Shown: positions 63,826 to 64,000 of the stretch, piece after piece
Layout: each line of letters starts with the position of its first letter
Position numbering within the stretch: position 1 is the first letter of the stretch
Origin: Rhabdophis nuchalis
Taxonomy: Eukaryota; Chordata; Lepidosauria; Squamata; Natricidae
Assembly (NCBI GenBank): GCA_039707465.1
Contig: CM077647.1
Location: forward strand, 172,048,663 to 172,112,662
Reading direction: 5' to 3'
Length of the DNA: 64,000 nucleotides
Notes under the pieces: model-generated
Seen by the model: the letters and a program-made list of their open reading frames with translations, nothing else
Told to the model about the DNA's origin: nothing
Databases searched by the model: none
Program-made: the position numbers and the translations under genes

Positions 63826-64000
63826 GTGGTAGCCCTAAGTCTCTTTGACAACTTGTCCATATCCTCGGTGGTAACAAAATCAAACTCCTCCCAAGATGGT
63901 GTCACAAGAACAGCCTCGGCCCGCTCGGCTGGACCACTGTCGATGGAGGGTAGCTCGTTCCAAATCCGAGTAATTTTCTCCTGCAGATAAATCCCAAATT

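Larger units (their letters stand above)
60971..64000 (-). mobile_element. L2-like LINE, longest copy, split by another L2; runs off the window
   Basis: The outer copy is 60971-62660 plus 63826-64000. Its 3' end has (TTTA)n and ATACCCCGCCCTTCTCC...GGACCCAGGGCGGCGC. Across the inner insertion the coding sequence is continuous: RLRATTCM before the break and LDPCPSWL after it. Confidence 0.9.

Overview
This window looks like reptile, most likely advanced-snake, nuclear DNA. It carries two intact single-exon olfactory receptor (OR) genes. Almost everything else is repeat: CR1 LINEs with pentanucleotide tails, L2-like LINEs, BovB (RTE) LINEs, L1 pieces, tRNA-derived SINEs, many hAT and TA-target MITEs, Helitrons, solo LTRs and very long microsatellites, including GATA arrays of the Bkm type known from snakes. 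The species call is inference from this repeat mixture. No bacterial features, rRNA, functional tRNA or CRISPR were seen.

Layout. 1-2.7 kb holds a Helitron 3' end and a complete short L1-type element that has only ORF1, flanked by an 18-bp target duplication. 3-4 kb holds a decayed SINE and a CR1. 4.08-13.55 kb is copy A of a segmental duplication ending in OR gene A. 13.86-18.4 kb is copy B ending in OR gene B. Copy A carries a 5.55 kb block (6.06-11.61 kb) that copy B lacks. That block contains a deleted Tc1 transposon, a 59-bp minisatellite, a 1.5 kb higher-order pentamer satellite, an L2 tail, a 40-bp-arm palindrome and a hAT MITE. Insertions present in only one copy (L2 tail in A; TA-MITE and SINE in B) give paralogous empty sites that order the events.

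18-26 kb is a stack of CR1, L2 and hAT insertions nested in each other plus compound microsatellites. 26-30 kb has hAT elements, a second Helitron, a CR1 holding a short BovB piece, and a 0.6 kb polypurine tract. 30-40 kb has pentanucleotide arrays (one 1 kb GGAAT/GAATA array) seeded at CR1/L2 ends, an L1 ORF2 fragment, CR1 copies and a solo LTR. 40-42 kb is the longest Helitron, with a solo LTR and an internal 80-bp tandem repeat. 42-64 kb holds palindromes, L2, CR1, BovB, SINE and MITE copies, a solo LTR, a GC-rich hAT element, and two cases of L2 inserted into L2.

Function. The only genes likely to make host proteins are the two ORs, both on the + strand and about 4.5 kb apart. The rest is a record of transposition. 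The L1-type ORF1 is intact and encodes a recognisable RNA-binding protein, but without ORF2 it would need the enzyme from another L1 to move. L2 and CR1 reading frames are truncated or broken. Family names such as L2-like follow from protein motifs and 3' ends seen here and were not checked against a repeat library.
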